From Pseudomonadota bacterium (GTDB taxonomy: Bacteria > Pseudomonadota > Gammaproteobacteria > Xanthomonadales > Xanthomonadaceae): a stretch of DNA of 6,467 bases. The DNA lies in the NCBI GenBank assembly GCA_023457475.1, contig JAEWLO010000326.1:1-6467 (forward strand), read 5' to 3'. How positions within the stretch are numbered: position 1 is the stretch's first letter; the number at the start of each line of letters is the position of its first letter. Below are positions 6,440 to 6,467 of this stretch, one piece after another. Both the position numbers and the translations under genes were made by a program. The notes beneath the pieces are model-generated. The model saw only the letters and a list, made by a program, of their open reading frames with translations. It searched no databases and had not been told where the DNA came from.

Positions 6440-6467
6440 CGCTGGGGAGTAGCACGCCAAGCCAGTA
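6440..6467 (+). promoter_or_regulatory. yybP-ykoY manganese riboswitch, 5' part only (cut by window edge)
   Basis: GGGGAGTAGC at 6444-6453 is the hallmark 5' sequence of the yybP-ykoY aptamer, which binds Mn2+ and turns on manganese exporters (mntP/yebN, TerC/Alx-type proteins, P-type ATPases, UPF0016 proteins). In this family the bases just before the signature form helix P1 with the 3' end of the aptamer; here they are cgct, so a matching 3' strand should occur beyond 6467. The placement, about 90 nt into a transcript with its own predicted promoter, fits a leader element. Only the first quarter or so is present, so the second conserved loop and the controlled gene cannot be checked. A Mn exporter is the most likely target (inference). 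Confidence 0.65.

Noticed and set aside
6257..6460. 67-codon minus-strand open frame downstream of rodA
   Set aside because: No ribosome binding site or recognisable protein, and it runs antisense through the FNR box, promoter and riboswitch signature, which better explain the region.

Overview
The window carries the complete rod-shape (elongasome) operon of a high-GC gammaproteobacterium, in the order mreB-mreC-mreD-mrdA(PBP2)-rodA, all on the plus strand. The likely host is a member of the Xanthomonadaceae (Stenotrophomonas/Xanthomonas/Pseudoxanthomonas group). This rests on the strong G/C bias at third codon positions, the recalled resemblance of the proteins to that family, and a divergent PfkB-type kinase whose N-terminus looks like the Xanthomonas protein. 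Genus is an inference from memory, not from a search.

Layout: (1) 1-112, minus strand: the first 37 codons of a PfkB/adenosine-kinase-like sugar kinase, running off the left edge. (2) 113-386: a divergent intergenic region with GC-rich hairpins and a credible extended -10 promoter for mreB. (3) 387-6121: five genes packed with 9 nt, -4 nt, 1 nt and -4 nt junctions, clearly one transcriptional unit. (4) 6122-6467: 346 nt without a protein gene that I can support. It holds a short GC hairpin just after rodA, a perfect 12-bp palindrome, a perfect FNR/ANR box placed exactly at -41.5 from a predicted start site, a strong leader stem-loop, and at the very end the signature GGGGAGTAGC of the yybP-ykoY manganese riboswitch, cut off by the window edge.

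How the genes work together: MreB filaments under the inner membrane, with MreC and MreD, position and activate the peptidoglycan synthase pair RodA (SEDS glycosyltransferase) and PBP2 (transpeptidase) for side-wall growth. Catalytic and nucleotide-binding motifs are intact in all of the enzymes, and I see no frameshift or truncation. MreC and PBP2 both carry Pro/Ala-rich C-terminal tails.

The operon itself is ordinary. The part most worth a second look is the right-hand end: an apparently anaerobically controlled promoter feeding a manganese riboswitch leader, so that an unseen downstream gene (probably a Mn exporter such as mntP) may respond to both oxygen and manganese. I found no sign of a mobile element, CRISPR array, tRNA or rRNA.
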